A stretch of DNA of 64,000 nucleotides from Ignavibacteria bacterium (GTDB lineage Bacteria; Bacteroidota; Ignavibacteria; Ignavibacteriales; SURF-24), in the NCBI GenBank assembly GCA_025612375.1, contig JAAXKN010000015.1, positions 28,945-92,944 on the forward strand, read 5' to 3'. Positions within the stretch are counted from its first letter, which is position 1, and the number at the start of each line of letters is the position of its first letter. Below are positions 41,717 to 51,053 of this stretch, piece after piece. A program made the position numbers and the translations under genes. The notes below the pieces were generated by a model. That model was not told the origin of the DNA, did not search any database, and saw nothing but the letters and a program-made list of their open reading frames with translations.

Positions 41717-42211
41717 ATGGAAAACTGTCCCTGCGGATCAGGTAAAGCGTATAATAAATGCTGCCTGCCGCTTTTTAAAGGTGAAAGAACGGCCCAGACG
41801 GCCGAAGAGCTGATGAGATCACGCTATACAGCATATGTAAAGCAGGAAATAGATTATATTTATGATACAACACACCCTGAGCACAGGGATGATTTTGACC
41901 GTGATGCCACGCTCGACTGGTCGAAGAATTCCGAATGGCTGGGAATAGAGATTAAAAATACTTCCAAAGGCACGGCTCAGGATGAAGAAGGCGAAGTTGA
42001 ATTTATAGCCTCCTTTTCACAGAAAGGGATAAAGAAAGAGCACCATGAGCTTTCCACCTTTAAGAAGAAAGACGGCCGCTGGTATTTTGAGGACGGCAAG
42101 GGTGTTTCTGTAAAGCCTTACGTCAGGGTGGAAGAAAAGGTAGGCCGCAACGACCCATGCCCATGCGGCAGCGGAAAGAAGTACAAAAAGTGCTGCGGAC
42201 AGGCAGCCTGA
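41717..42211 (+). CDS. YchJ-like protein with two SEC-C zinc motifs
   Basis: A protein of about 164 residues with a metal-binding SEC-C motif at each end: [13 protein letters not shown] at the start and [14 protein letters not shown] at the end. The central domain (about 30-140: [20 protein letters not shown] ... [17 protein letters not shown]) is the NTF2-like YchJ fold. SEC-C motifs bind zinc and contact SecB or ribosomes in other proteins; the YchJ role is not established. Start set at 41717, where AGAGGAT lies 5 bp upstream and the CPCGSG motif follows at once; an ATG at 41696 would add seven residues without a ribosome-binding site. Confidence 0.82.
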   Translation: MENCPCGSGKAYNKCCLPLFKGERTAQTAEELMRSRYTAYVKQEIDYIYDTTHPEHRDDFDRDATLDWSKNSEWLGIEIKNTSKGTAQDEEGEVEFIASFSQKGIKKEHHELSTFKKKDGRWYFEDGKGVSVKPYVRVEEKVGRNDPCPCGSGKKYKKCCGQAA

Positions 42212-42232
42212 AATCTGCATTTAAACTTTATT

Positions 42233-42261
42233 AAGAAGCAGCAGTTTATCTGCTGCTTCTT
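42233..42261. terminator. Bidirectional hairpin between convergent genes
   Basis: A perfect 12-bp stem, AAGAAGCAGCAG with CTGCTGCTTCTT, and TTTAT loop. It contains the last codons of nhaA and follows the YchJ-like gene by 21 bp. No long T-run, so termination strength is uncertain. Confidence 0.6.
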
Positions 42262-43565
42262 AGTATAAGCCATCCTGCAAGTCCTGAAAGCAAAGAAGCC
42301 GACAGGATCCCGATTTTAGCAAAGCTTAAGAAAGGGCTTTCGGCCCCGAATGCGAGGTTTGCTATAAAGATTGACATGGTAAAACCTATTCCTGCCACGG
42401 CTCCTGTTCCAAGCATTGACATCCAGTTTGCCCCCGCGGGCAGGCTTGCAATCCTGAACTTTACTGAAAGGTAAGAAAAGAGCATTATTCCGAGGGGTTT
42501 CCCGAGGAACAGGCCGAGCATGACCCCGATTGTTGAAGGCGTGGTGTATGCCTCAGATATCTCGCGTCCGATTTCAACGCCTGCATTTGCAAGTGCAAAA
42601 AGAGGCATAATGAAGTATGAAACCCACGGCTGGAGCTTATGCTCAATTCTCTGCAGGGGAGTCTGGGCGTTTTCGCTTATTGTCACGAGTCCCAGGAGCG
42701 CCTCCTGCTCTTCTTTTGTAACCAAAGGATCTTCTGTTTTAGGAGCATTGTCGTATTCTCTTAAATAATGCCGTGCCGAATCTGTAAAATTTCCATTTAT
42801 AAATTTTGTTCTTGCAGGAATTGCAATTGCCGAAAGCACCCCCGCAATGGTAGGATGGATGCCGGTTTTCCAGAGGGTGAACCAGAGTCCAATGCCCAGA
42901 ATGGCATAAACGGGATTTTTATGCACGCCCAGGCGGTTCATGAGCATCTGGAGGGCAAAAAATGCCAGTGCCGTAAGAAGCCAGAACACGGATATGCCTG
43001 AAGAGTAAAATGCAGCAATAACAATTACCGCGCCCATGTCGTCTGCAATTGCAAGGGCGGCAAGAAAAACCTTGAGCCCCAGAGGCACTTTCTTCCCCAC
43101 GAGCGACATAATTCCTAAAGCAAATGCGATGTCTGTTGCGGTAGGGATTCCCCATCCCTGGGCTGTCGGGGTACCAAGGTTAAAAACGAGGTATATGAGG
43201 GCCGGGAAAAGCATTCCGCCCAGGGCCGCAATTACAGGGAGGGCTGCAAGTCTGGGAGAAGATAATTCTCCGGCCAGAATTTCCCTTTTAATTTCGAGTC
43301 CTACCATAAAAAAGAAAACGGCCATAAGCCCGTCATTTATAAAAAAGTGCAGCGGCTCATCCAGAAGGAAACTCCCAAAGCCAAGGTTTACCTTTGTATG
43401 CCAGAGGCTGAAGTATGAGTCGCGGAAAGACGAGTTTGTCCAGGCGAGAGCCAGAACCGTAAAGAACAGGAGGAGAATGCCGCTGAAGGTCTCAGCCTGG
43501 ATGAACTGCTGGAAAGGCTGAAGGATCCTCTTAAAACGTTTTCTTCTCTGTTGAAGTTTTGTCAT
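42246..43565 (-). CDS. nhaA: Na+/H+ antiporter NhaA
   Basis: A 439-residue inner-membrane antiporter that exports Na+ (or Li+) in exchange for protons. Twelve hydrophobic segments are present. The ion-binding pair is intact in ALAIADDMGAVIVIAAFY (two adjacent Asp), and the preceding ATDIAFALGIMSLVGKKVP is the family signature. Compared with Escherichia coli NhaA (388 residues) there is an extended cytoplasmic loop in the middle (about 245-300: AIPARTKFINGNFTDSARHY, EDPLVTKEEQEALLGLV), as seen in many environmental NhaA proteins, and an N-terminal amphipathic helix. It stands alone, convergent with the YchJ-like gene and divergent from the MFS gene. Confidence 0.95.
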   Translation of the reverse strand: MTKLQQRRKRFKRILQPFQQFIQAETFSGILLLFFTVLALAWTNSSFRDSYFSLWHTKVNLGFGSFLLDEPLHFFINDGLMAVFFFMVGLEIKREILAGELSSPRLAALPVIAALGGMLFPALIYLVFNLGTPTAQGWGIPTATDIAFALGIMSLVGKKVPLGLKVFLAALAIADDMGAVIVIAAFYSSGISVFWLLTALAFFALQMLMNRLGVHKNPVYAILGIGLWFTLWKTGIHPTIAGVLSAIAIPARTKFINGNFTDSARHYLREYDNAPKTEDPLVTKEEQEALLGLVTISENAQTPLQRIEHKLQPWVSYFIMPLFALANAGVEIGREISEAYTTPSTIGVMLGLFLGKPLGIMLFSYLSVKFRIASLPAGANWMSMLGTGAVAGIGFTMSIFIANLAFGAESPFLSFAKIGILSASLLSGLAGWLILRSSR

Positions 43566-43726
43566 AAAGCATAATTTGTTAATGAATAATATATGATACG
43601 CAAAACAAATTATTTATTCTATTCTGCGCCTGGAAAATCGAAAGGTGGTGAACGTTGTACCTCTCGGGGATTTTTTCTAAGTTAAATGGGTAATTTCGTA
43701 ATACAAACTATTTCTGCAGTGATAAG

Positions 43727-45100
43727 ATGCCGGAAGATAAACAAAAGAAGACTGCGCTCCTGATTACGACAACAGCCGCTTTTACAACTCCATTTATGAG
43801 CTCAAGCATAAATATTGCGCTTCCTGCCATTGGGCGGGAGTTTATGCTTGATGCAGTCCTTTTAAGCTGGGTGGCAAGCTCATTTCTCCTTGCCGCCGCC
43901 GTGTTTTTAGTCCCTTTGGGCAAGCTTGCCGATATACATGGAAGAAAAAAGCTTTTTCTGATTGGAATTATTTTATACACCGTCTCTTCACTCATGTGTG
44001 CCCTGTCGTCATCAGTCTACCTCCTTTTAGGAGCACGCGTTCTGCAGGGGCTTGCAAGCGCAATGGTCTTCGGGACAGGTGTGGCAATTCTGACGTCGGT
44101 TTATCCCCCGGGCGAAAGAGGCAAGGCTCTGGGTATTAACGTTTCAGCTACATATTTCGGGCTTTCAATTGGTCCTTTCTTAGGAGGCGTTTTGACGCAG
44201 AACCTGGGCTGGAGGAGCCTCTTTTATGTGAATGTCCCTCTGGGGCTCATAGTCATTTATCTTGTAATTACGAAGCTTAAAGGGGAATGGGCCGAGGCAA
44301 AAGGGGAAAAGTTTGACCTTACAGGTTCAGTTGTCTTAAGCCTGGCATTAACGGCGCTCATGTACGGCTTTACGCTTCTGCCCTCAATAAATGGCGCCAT
44401 TCTTATATTGCTTGCAATAGCGGGATTTTTAATTTTTATTAAGTGGGAGTCGCGTACGGTAAATCCGGTTCTGGACCTGAAGGTTTTCAGACACAACACG
44501 GTTTTCGTTTTTTCCAATGCTGCGGCTTTAATAAACTACAGCGCAACGTTTGCCATAGGGTTCCTTTTGAGTCTTTACCTGCAGTACATAAAAGCTTTTA
44601 CGCCGCAGCAGGCGGGGCTTATTCTTGTTGCCCAGCCTGTTATTATGATGATTGTTTCCCCCTTTGCAGGAAGGCTTTCAGATAAAGTTGAGCCTGGCGT
44701 AATTGCCTCTTTGGGAATGGGGCTTTTGGCCCTGGGGCTTTTTGCACTGGCATTTATAGGGACAGGCACATCAACGGGGTTCATTGTTCCGGCGCTTATG
44801 ATTATAGGAATGGGATTCGGGCTTTTTACTTCGCCAAACACAAACGCCATAATGAGCTCGGTTGAAAAGAAGATCTACGGCGTTGCCTCGGCCACGCTTG
44901 CAACGATGAGGCTTACGGGACAGATGCTGAGCATGGCAATATCAATTATGGTTTTCTCAATTGTAATCGGGAAAATCAGAATTACGCCTGAATATTACGG
45001 CATGTTTCTCTACAGCATAAAAATACTGTTTGCTGTTTTTACCGTGCTTTGTATTACGGGAATCTTTGCCTCGCTGGCAAGAGGAAAAGTGAGGGAATAA
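43727..45100 (+). CDS. MFS drug/metabolite exporter, DHA2 (EmrB/QacA) family
   Basis: A 457-residue membrane transporter with about 14 hydrophobic segments. Family marks are the first-loop motif LGKLADIHGRKKLFLIG (motif A, GxLaDrxGrkxxl) and the TM5 antiporter motif (motif C) around FGLSIGPFLGGVLTQNLGWR. The N-terminal SSSINIALPAIGREFMLDA matches the DHA2 D1-like region although the usual Asp is replaced here by Asn/Ser-rich sequence. It probably exports a hydrophobic drug or metabolite using the proton gradient; the substrate cannot be predicted. It is followed, 24 bp later, by a UbiA-type gene and may be cotranscribed. Confidence 0.88.
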   Translation: MPEDKQKKTALLITTTAAFTTPFMSSSINIALPAIGREFMLDAVLLSWVASSFLLAAAVFLVPLGKLADIHGRKKLFLIGIILYTVSSLMCALSSSVYLLLGARVLQGLASAMVFGTGVAILTSVYPPGERGKALGINVSATYFGLSIGPFLGGVLTQNLGWRSLFYVNVPLGLIVIYLVITKLKGEWAEAKGEKFDLTGSVVLSLALTALMYGFTLLPSINGAILILLAIAGFLIFIKWESRTVNPVLDLKVFRHNTVFVFSNAAALINYSATFAIGFLLSLYLQYIKAFTPQQAGLILVAQPVIMMIVSPFAGRLSDKVEPGVIASLGMGLLALGLFALAFIGTGTSTGFIVPALMIIGMGFGLFTSPNTNAIMSSVEKKIYGVASATLATMRLTGQMLSMAISIMVFSIVIGKIRITPEYYGMFLYSIKILFAVFTVLCITGIFASLARGKVRE

Positions 45101-45124
45101 AAACTTAAAAAAAGGCAGGTACCG

Positions 45125-46063
45125 ATGAGTATCCCCTTCAGGAGTAAATTGTTTTCCTGGCTGAAAATTATACGCATTCAGTTTTATCCCATGACACTTA
45201 TTGCCTACAGCCTTGGCGCCGCGGCGGCATTCTTAAGTTCAGGGCGCTTTAACCTTCAGGCTTACCTCCGGGGCTACGTCATACTTTTCTTAATTGAACT
45301 CCTTACAATCCTCTGCAATGAATACTTTGACTATTCGACAGATAAGCTGAATAAAAACTTCAGCTTTTATACCGGGGGCACGAGAATGCTGGTCGAGGGG
45401 AAGATATCCTCAGGTGAAGTTAAAGCCGCGGCCTCAGTGGTTACAGCCTTAATTTTGGTAAGCTCACTTCTGCTTCTAAGCAGCACGCCTGCCTCATCCG
45501 TGCTGCCTGCAGCAGTAATGATTATGGCCAGCCTCATTCTGGGCGTCGGCTATACCGTGCCGCCCCTTAAATTCTGCTACAGGGGCTTAGGAGAAATTAT
45601 TGTAAGCACAACCCACAGTCCTGTTGTAATCATGTGCGGCTTTGTTTTCCAGGAAGGGCGGTGGAATAACTCTCTTCCGTGGTTTTTCAGCATCCCGCTT
45701 TTCTTTGCCGTAATGGGTGCAATTACGCTTGCGGGCATTCCGGATTATAGTGCCGACTCTTCGGTTAAAAAAAGAACAATTTCTGTAATTCTTGGTCCCA
45801 GGCGCGCTGCCATGCTTTCAATTGTCTTTACGGCATTTGCCGCGCTTGCGGCATTTCTCCTGTGGTATTATGAAATACTAGACGGCTACGCCGGGGCTGC
45901 GCTTCTGCTGGTGCTTTTTCACGCTGTTATACTCTGGATGAACCTCTACAGGCTAATCAAATCCAACGATTTCGACCGCAGGATTAATTCCACAATGCAG
46001 ATTGCGCTTAGCTACATCATCTGGTTCGGTGTGATACCGCTTGTATATCTTGTATTAAAATAA
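45125..46063 (+). CDS. UbiA-family prenyltransferase (MenA-like)
   Basis: A 312-residue membrane protein with about nine hydrophobic segments. UbiA-family enzymes attach a prenyl chain to an aromatic acceptor (menaquinone, ubiquinone, haem O and related pathways). The two Asp-rich motifs are present in altered form: NEYFDYSTDKLNK (NxxxD type) in the first loop and GIPDYSADSSVKKRT (DxxxD type) in the second. The sequence order LLTILCNEYFD is closer to MenA/UbiA-like archaeal and Bacteroidota types than to ubiquinone UbiA. Acceptor and chain length unknown. No menaquinone pathway gene is beside it. Confidence 0.8.
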   Translation: MSIPFRSKLFSWLKIIRIQFYPMTLIAYSLGAAAAFLSSGRFNLQAYLRGYVILFLIELLTILCNEYFDYSTDKLNKNFSFYTGGTRMLVEGKISSGEVKAAASVVTALILVSSLLLLSSTPASSVLPAAVMIMASLILGVGYTVPPLKFCYRGLGEIIVSTTHSPVVIMCGFVFQEGRWNNSLPWFFSIPLFFAVMGAITLAGIPDYSADSSVKKRTISVILGPRRAAMLSIVFTAFAALAAFLLWYYEILDGYAGAALLLVLFHAVILWMNLYRLIKSNDFDRRINSTMQIALSYIIWFGVIPLVYLVLK

Positions 46064-46077
46064 AGAGGGTAATTGTT

Positions 46078-46542
46078 ATGAGATTCTTTGTTTTATCTCT
46101 GTTCCCGCTGCTTATAATTTCCAGCGCAGCGGCACAGACTAACCTGCAGAAAGGAAAAGACCTGCTTCTGAAGGCTGACATGGAGTTCTCCAGGCTTTCA
46201 CAGGAAAAAGGGTCAAACGAGGCGTTCCTTGCTTTTGCTTCAGACAGCGCCGTACTATTAAGAAAAAACAGCTATCCAGTTGAGGGAAAATCTGCCATCA
46301 GAAGCCTTCTTTCCAGGCGGCCCGACACGTCCTTTGTGCTCATATGGAAACCCGTCTTTGCAGATATAGCATCTTCAGGGGAGCTGGGGTACACTTACGG
46401 GACTTATGAAGTGAGGACCCCGGGCGGGTTAAAACTGACTGGTGAGGGAACGTACGTTACAATATGGAAAAGAGATAAAAACGGCCGCTGGAAGTTCGTT
46501 CTTGACGCCGGAAACGAAGGCCTAAGAGCTGAAAAGAAATAG
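46078..46542 (+). CDS. Exported DUF4440/SnoaL-like protein
   Basis: A 154-residue protein with a signal peptide (about residues 1-19, ending SSAAAQ) and a cone-shaped NTF2-like domain: ADMEFSRLSQEKGSNEAFLA, SYPVEGKSAIRSLLSRRP, YGTYEVRTPGG and the closing TIWKRDKNGRWKFVLDAGN. This matches the DUF4440/SnoaL-like pattern. Members bind small molecules or act as minor isomerases; no catalytic assignment is possible here. It lies 14 bp after the prenyltransferase gene, so it probably belongs to the same transcript. Periplasmic by prediction. Confidence 0.75.
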   Translation: MRFFVLSLFPLLIISSAAAQTNLQKGKDLLLKADMEFSRLSQEKGSNEAFLAFASDSAVLLRKNSYPVEGKSAIRSLLSRRPDTSFVLIWKPVFADIASSGELGYTYGTYEVRTPGGLKLTGEGTYVTIWKRDKNGRWKFVLDAGNEGLRAEKK

Positions 46543-46617
46543 AAATAATATTTGACCCCTAAAATTTCCCGGTATTCCTTATCTTTTAAGATGAGTAATC
46601 GTAAGTAAGAGGATAAG

Positions 46618-49600
46618 GTGGAAAGAAGTGCTTTCGGAAGGACGTGGTGGGGCAATGCGTGGATTGAGGCTCTGGAGAAAAGTGACATTGACAGGGACAG
46701 GCTTGAGGAGGGGAAGGCATATGCCGCCCGTGGGAATGTCAAAGAAATAAAATTTGAGAGGCGTGAAATACTGGCTTTTGTTCACGACCAGGAAACCTAT
46801 AAGCCGAAGATCAGGCTTATAGAATTCAGCGATGAAGAAAAACGCCAGGTTGAAAAAATCATAAGCGGAAAGCCTGCACTTGCCTCCGATTTAAGCCTGG
46901 GCAGGCTTCCTGAAGAGATGCTGGAGCTGATGAAGGAGAAGTCGATTCCCCTTTTCCCCACAAGCTGGCAGAGAGTTACCTCCTCATGCACGTGTGAGGA
47001 AAAAGAAAACCCATGCCGGCACCGTGCCGCGGTTTATTACCTCATTGCAAATGAAATTGATAAAAACCCTTTCATACTTTTTAATCTGCGCGGCATTTCT
47101 ACAGAAGAGCTGATGCAAAACGCGGGGCTTGTTGCAATTGAGGAGATTAGCAGGGAAGAAGACGAGTTTATCCCTTACGAAAAGGCGGGTGTAAATGCCG
47201 CAATGCCTGAAGAAAGGGAGCCCGACCTGTCATTTGACGACATTAATATAAGGTCACTTTTTACGCTTCTACCCGACAATCCCCTCTTCTATAACGAGAG
47301 CAACTTTAAGCTATTGCTGATTGAAAAGTATAAGTCGCTTACCTCCTTTGCCGAGACAATAAATGTTGAAGATGAAATAAACGTCCGGATGAACCGCCTG
47401 GATATTCATATACTATGCAGCGGAAAAAAGCCTAAAAAGGAAAAGTCCAGTTACCGTGAAAGTGAACCCGTTTTCCTCTTCTCGCCTGAGACGTACATCC
47501 CCGGAATAAAAACCAGAGATGAACCACTTCAGCTTAACATGCCCGTGCTTTCGGGCAATAGTCTGAGCCTCCAGAAAAAAAAGATGAAGGCTGCTGAAAG
47601 AACGGACGTAATGAACTACTTCCTTTCACTGCCCCTTGACCTTTCCAGTGATAATTCATCGCGCCCGGTAATGTTTCTTAACCTCGCCTCATCAATTGCC
47701 CTGGCGCTGGTGAAAACATTTTCTTTTATCCCAGAGCTTACGCTTTTTGAAGACAACAGCTTTATTATACGCTACACGCCTCTAATACACGATGAGAAGA
47801 CGCAGGCGGCAATGGAGCTTCTTAAAAACATGGCGCCGGAAGATTTTATTTTCAGGGAAAGCGACCAGGCGGTGTTCAAAGAACCTGAACTTTTCGTGCT
47901 TTCTGAATTCATTACCTATATAGTGCATCAGCAGGAGGCAAAGCTGGGGAGGAACTTCTTTTTCCTCGACCAGAAGATATATAACGCTTTTTTTAAAGGG
48001 GAACGTTTTAAGCCTGAAAAGTTTGAGGAAGAAAGTTACGCCAAGGCAGTTCTGGACTGGCTTGAAAGGATTACCTTCAGAAAAAGAACACTTCAGCCTG
48101 TGGTGGTAATTAAGAGTATAACAGCCGACAGGTACTCAGTCCAGGTTGAAATAAGGGACAGGCAGAAAGAAGGCTCAAAGCCGCTCCCCTTTTCGGGGCT
48201 CTTTGAAGAAAAAGGGAGCCTTTTCGGGATGGAAAGCGAAATAGTAAGAACAGAACTCCTTCGCGAGGTTAAGATAGCCTCTGAATACTTCCCGCAGCTG
48301 AATGCAGTTCTAAACAGCTCGGGAGAGGAATTAGGCACGATGACCTCTGAGGAGATCTTTGATTTTATAACGAAAACTTCAGATACATTAAACCTGCTTG
48401 GGCTTAAGGTCGTTCTGCCGGAGAACATAAAAGACCTTGCTGAGCCTAAACTGATACTTACGGCAAATGACAGGGATCACCATGAGTCATTGACATATTT
48501 TTCTTTAAAGGACCTGCTGGAATTTCAGTGGCAGGTGGCTATTGGAGACACCCTGATTACGGCCGAGGAATTCCGGAAGATGGCTATGGAGTCGAGAGGA
48601 ATTGTAAAGCTTAAGGACAGCTACTTTCTCTTAGATCCTGAGAAGGCCGAGGCAATTCTGGATGAAATATCGCGCAAGCCGGAAGATTTTTCGCCCAGGG
48701 ATATACTGCAGACATTTCTTACGGGAGAGTTCCAGGGGAAAAAGTTCATTCCCGCCGAGGCTTTGGCAAGAAAGATTGAAGCGCTATTGAAGCCAGAGGA
48801 GGTGACTTATCCCGAGGACCTTCACACAAAGCTCAGGCCTTACCAGAAGACGGGATTCCGCTGGCTTTACACGAATGCTGTAAAGGGCTTCGGCTGCTGC
48901 CTGGCTGACGATATGGGGCTTGGGAAAACCGTGCAGGTAATTGCACTCATACTGAGGTTCAAGGAAGAAGGAAAGCTCACTTCCCCTGCCCTTGTTGTAT
49001 GCCCTACAACCATTGCAGGAAACTGGTATAAAGAGCTTGCAAGATTTGCCCCGAAGCTGAAGGTCTTTGTCTATCACGGCGCGCAAAGGAGGCTTATGCT
49101 TAAAAATGTGGATGTTGTTATTACAACCTACGGCACATTAAGAAGTGATGAGGAGAAGTTCGGCAAATTTACCTGGGCTATCGGCATTATAGATGAGGCG
49201 CAGAATATCAAGAATCCCGATGCCGAGCAGACGAGGGCCGTTAAGTCGATAAGCGCGGTTAACCGTGTAGCCATGAGCGGCACCCCGGTTGAGAACAGGA
49301 TGACAGAGCTCTGGAGCATATTTGATTATATTAATAACGGTTATCTTGGCACGCTCGGAAGCTTCAGGAAGAACTTTTCCATGCCGATTGAAAAGTACAG
49401 GGATAAAGAGAAGATAACAAAGCTCAGGAAGATAACCTCCCCATTTATTTTAAGGCGCCTTAAAACAGATGAAAAAATAATAAAGGACCTGCCGGATAAA
49501 ATAGTGTTTGATGAATACTGCTTTCTTACAAAGGATCAGACGGTATTATATGAAGAGGTTGTAAAGTCGGCCCTGGGTGAGCTGAAGCTGAATAAGGGGG

Positions 49601-49752
49601 CGGCAAGAAAAGGGGCCATATTTAAGCTTATTACGGAGCTTAAAGAGATCTGCAACCACCCTTCGCAGTTTAAGAAAGAGGAAGACTTTAGAAGTGAGCT
49701 CTCCGGGAAATCGGAGAAAACGCTTGAGCTCCTCAGGAAAATGCTACGCTAG
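46618..49752 (+). CDS. SWIM zinc-finger SNF2-family helicase, ended early by an in-frame TAG
   Basis: 1044 residues of a bacterial SNF2 DNA translocase. The N-terminal part begins FGRTWWGNAWIEALE, typical of bacterial SWIM proteins, and has the SWIM zinc motif CTCEEKENPCRH at residues 124-135. A long middle region (about 200-720) is an SNF2-associated domain. The helicase starts at about 740: Walker A DDMGLGKT (764-771), DEAQ (859-862), MSGTPVENRMTELWSIF and FILRRLKTDEK. A TAG at 49750-49752 then stops translation between the two RecA lobes, leaving the second lobe in the next, same-frame segment. Start is GTG at 46618 with GAGGAT just upstream. The truncated product should lack helicase activity unless the stop is read through or is a sequencing error. 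Confidence 0.85.
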   Translation: MERSAFGRTWWGNAWIEALEKSDIDRDRLEEGKAYAARGNVKEIKFERREILAFVHDQETYKPKIRLIEFSDEEKRQVEKIISGKPALASDLSLGRLPEEMLELMKEKSIPLFPTSWQRVTSSCTCEEKENPCRHRAAVYYLIANEIDKNPFILFNLRGISTEELMQNAGLVAIEEISREEDEFIPYEKAGVNAAMPEEREPDLSFDDINIRSLFTLLPDNPLFYNESNFKLLLIEKYKSLTSFAETINVEDEINVRMNRLDIHILCSGKKPKKEKSSYRESEPVFLFSPETYIPGIKTRDEPLQLNMPVLSGNSLSLQKKKMKAAERTDVMNYFLSLPLDLSSDNSSRPVMFLNLASSIALALVKTFSFIPELTLFEDNSFIIRYTPLIHDEKTQAAMELLKNMAPEDFIFRESDQAVFKEPELFVLSEFITYIVHQQEAKLGRNFFFLDQKIYNAFFKGERFKPEKFEEESYAKAVLDWLERITFRKRTLQPVVVIKSITADRYSVQVEIRDRQKEGSKPLPFSGLFEEKGSLFGMESEIVRTELLREVKIASEYFPQLNAVLNSSGEELGTMTSEEIFDFITKTSDTLNLLGLKVVLPENIKDLAEPKLILTANDRDHHESLTYFSLKDLLEFQWQVAIGDTLITAEEFRKMAMESRGIVKLKDSYFLLDPEKAEAILDEISRKPEDFSPRDILQTFLTGEFQGKKFIPAEALARKIEALLKPEEVTYPEDLHTKLRPYQKTGFRWLYTNAVKGFGCCLADDMGLGKTVQVIALILRFKEEGKLTSPALVVCPTTIAGNWYKELARFAPKLKVFVYHGAQRRLMLKNVDVVITTYGTLRSDEEKFGKFTWAIGIIDEAQNIKNPDAEQTRAVKSISAVNRVAMSGTPVENRMTELWSIFDYINNGYLGTLGSFRKNFSMPIEKYRDKEKITKLRKITSPFILRRLKTDEKIIKDLPDKIVFDEYCFLTKDQTVLYEEVVKSALGELKLNKGAARKGAIFKLITELKEICNHPSQFKKEEDFRSELSGKSEKTLELLRKMLR

Positions 49753-50223
49753 GAAGAGAAGATACTGATATTTACGCAGTATAAGGGGATGGGGGATATA
49801 CTGGAGAGCATGATATCACAAGAACTAAACGAGAAGACATTTTTCTTTCACGGATCTCTTACAAGAAGCCAGAGGGATAAAATAGTAAGTGACTTCCAGG
49901 GGAATCCGGAAACAAGGATCATGGTAGTCTCACTTAAGGCCGGGGGAACGGGGCTTAATCTTACGGCGGCTGCCAGGGTTATTCATTACGACCTCTGGTG
50001 GAACCCTGCCGTGGAGACGCAGGCAACAGACCGCGTTTACCGCATAGGCCAGCACAGGAACGTTACAGTCCACCGCCTCATAACGCTTGGCACATTTGAA
50101 GAGAAAATTGACGACATGATAAAGCAGAAAAAAGAGCTCTCGGAGCTGACCGTGTCGGTTGGAGAAAGCTGGATTACGGAGCTTCCGGAGCGTGAACTAA
50201 AGAAGATTTTCAGCCTCAGGTGA
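49753..50223 (+). pseudogene. Detached C-terminal helicase lobe of the SNF2 protein
   Basis: This segment continues the reading frame of the gene before it: after the TAG the frame reads EEKILIFTQYKGMGDILESM, the normal start of the SNF2 C-terminal lobe. It includes the late motifs VVSLKAGGTGLNLTAA, HYDLWWNPAVETQATDRVYR and IGQHRNVTVHRL. The first ATG (49789) lies inside a core strand and has AAGGGG directly touching it, a poor ribosome-binding arrangement, so independent translation is unlikely. Together with 46618-49752 it would make one protein of about 1200 residues. Confidence 0.8.
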
Positions 50224-50273
50224 TTTAACTTTTCACGCGGATTTCCTATCTTTGCCTGGAAAGCAGGTAAAAC

Positions 50274-50666
50274 ATGAAGGTTTTAAGAATACATATATTG
50301 CTCATATTTATCTTCACAGGTGTCCTTTTAGCCCAGGACAGGCCTTCCGGTGAGTACGAGGTCCCAATTGATTCCGTCAGAGGGCAGAAGACGTGGGTGA
50401 ATATCCAGATAAATGAAGACTACTCATACAGCCTTCAGGTAAGGGATCCTTCTGAAATAAGGACCGAAACGGGGTGCTGGAATATTGAAGGCGATAAGGT
50501 GACGCTTACGCCTGATAACAGTTCAGATTATTACGACCTGCGCAACAGTCTTTTGGATAAGATACTGCCCGGGAGGGCGCTGGAAGTTAAAGAAGAAGGG
50601 CTTTTGTGGAGGGTAAAAGACAAACCCGCAATCCTGCTGAAGAAAATCCGCAAATGCAATTGTTAA
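50274..50666 (+). CDS. Small exported protein of unknown function
   Basis: A 130-residue protein with a signal peptide (about 1-20: LLIFIFTGVLLAQ). The mature part is mostly beta: VNIQINEDYSYSLQVRD, TETGCWNIEGDKVTLTPDN and LLWRVKDKPAILLKKI, like a small lipocalin or META-type barrel that checks a ligand. There are three cysteines, two of them at the very end (KCNC). I cannot name the family. It starts 50 bp after the SNF2 remnant on the same strand, possibly its own transcript. Confidence 0.6.
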   Translation: MKVLRIHILLIFIFTGVLLAQDRPSGEYEVPIDSVRGQKTWVNIQINEDYSYSLQVRDPSEIRTETGCWNIEGDKVTLTPDNSSDYYDLRNSLLDKILPGRALEVKEEGLLWRVKDKPAILLKKIRKCNC

Positions 50667-51053
50667 GAGAACAAGTAAAAGTACTCCCCCAAATACACAC
50701 CAGAGCCTCGGAAGAGGCGACTTGTCTGTAGAAGGAAATGTTTCCCCACCTCTCATTAGAGCCCTGGAAGAGGCGACCTGTATGATTGGTGAATACGATT
50801 ATACCCCTTTTACAAGACGCTCCTCCGGAGCTATGAATATTTTTTTATGACAGCATTTTCTACAGACAAGTCGCCTCTTCCGAGGCTCAAATGAATCAGA
50901 TGAAAACATTGCTGTTGATAAGGAAGAGCCCGAAAATCAGATTACAAGACCCCGATATTTTCCCTTTTATTTTGATTTTTTAGCGCGGGTTGGTTACCTT
51001 TGTCTTTCATTTTTTAGGCAGGATACTTAAGAGGAAGTCCACTATAGATACAT
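50667..51053. other. Intergenic region with REP-like repeats
   Basis: 387 bp between the small exported protein and the UvrD-like helicase. It carries the 31-bp inverted repeat described separately; the rest shows no gene. The helicase start is preceded by a weak purine stretch. Confidence 0.6.
50703..50888. repeat. REP-like element: 31-bp perfect inverted repeat plus a third degenerate copy
   Basis: The unit at 50703-50733 begins GAGCCTCGGAAGAGGCGAC and ends TTGTCTGTAGAA; its exact reverse complement is at 50858-50888, 124 bp away. A third, degenerate direct copy (GAGCCCTGGAAGAGGCGAC) starts at 50759. Each unit has a hairpin core GCCTC-GGAA-GAGGC followed by GAC, the layout of REP units in a facing pair. 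No transposase is near. A distant relative may be the hairpin at 63929. Confidence 0.75.

Noticed and set aside
49750..49752. TAG in the SNF2 gene read as pyrrolysine because methyl-transfer genes are present
   Set aside because: TAG ends several ordinary genes in the window, no Pyl insertion machinery is visible, and the site is not a methylamine methyltransferase active site.
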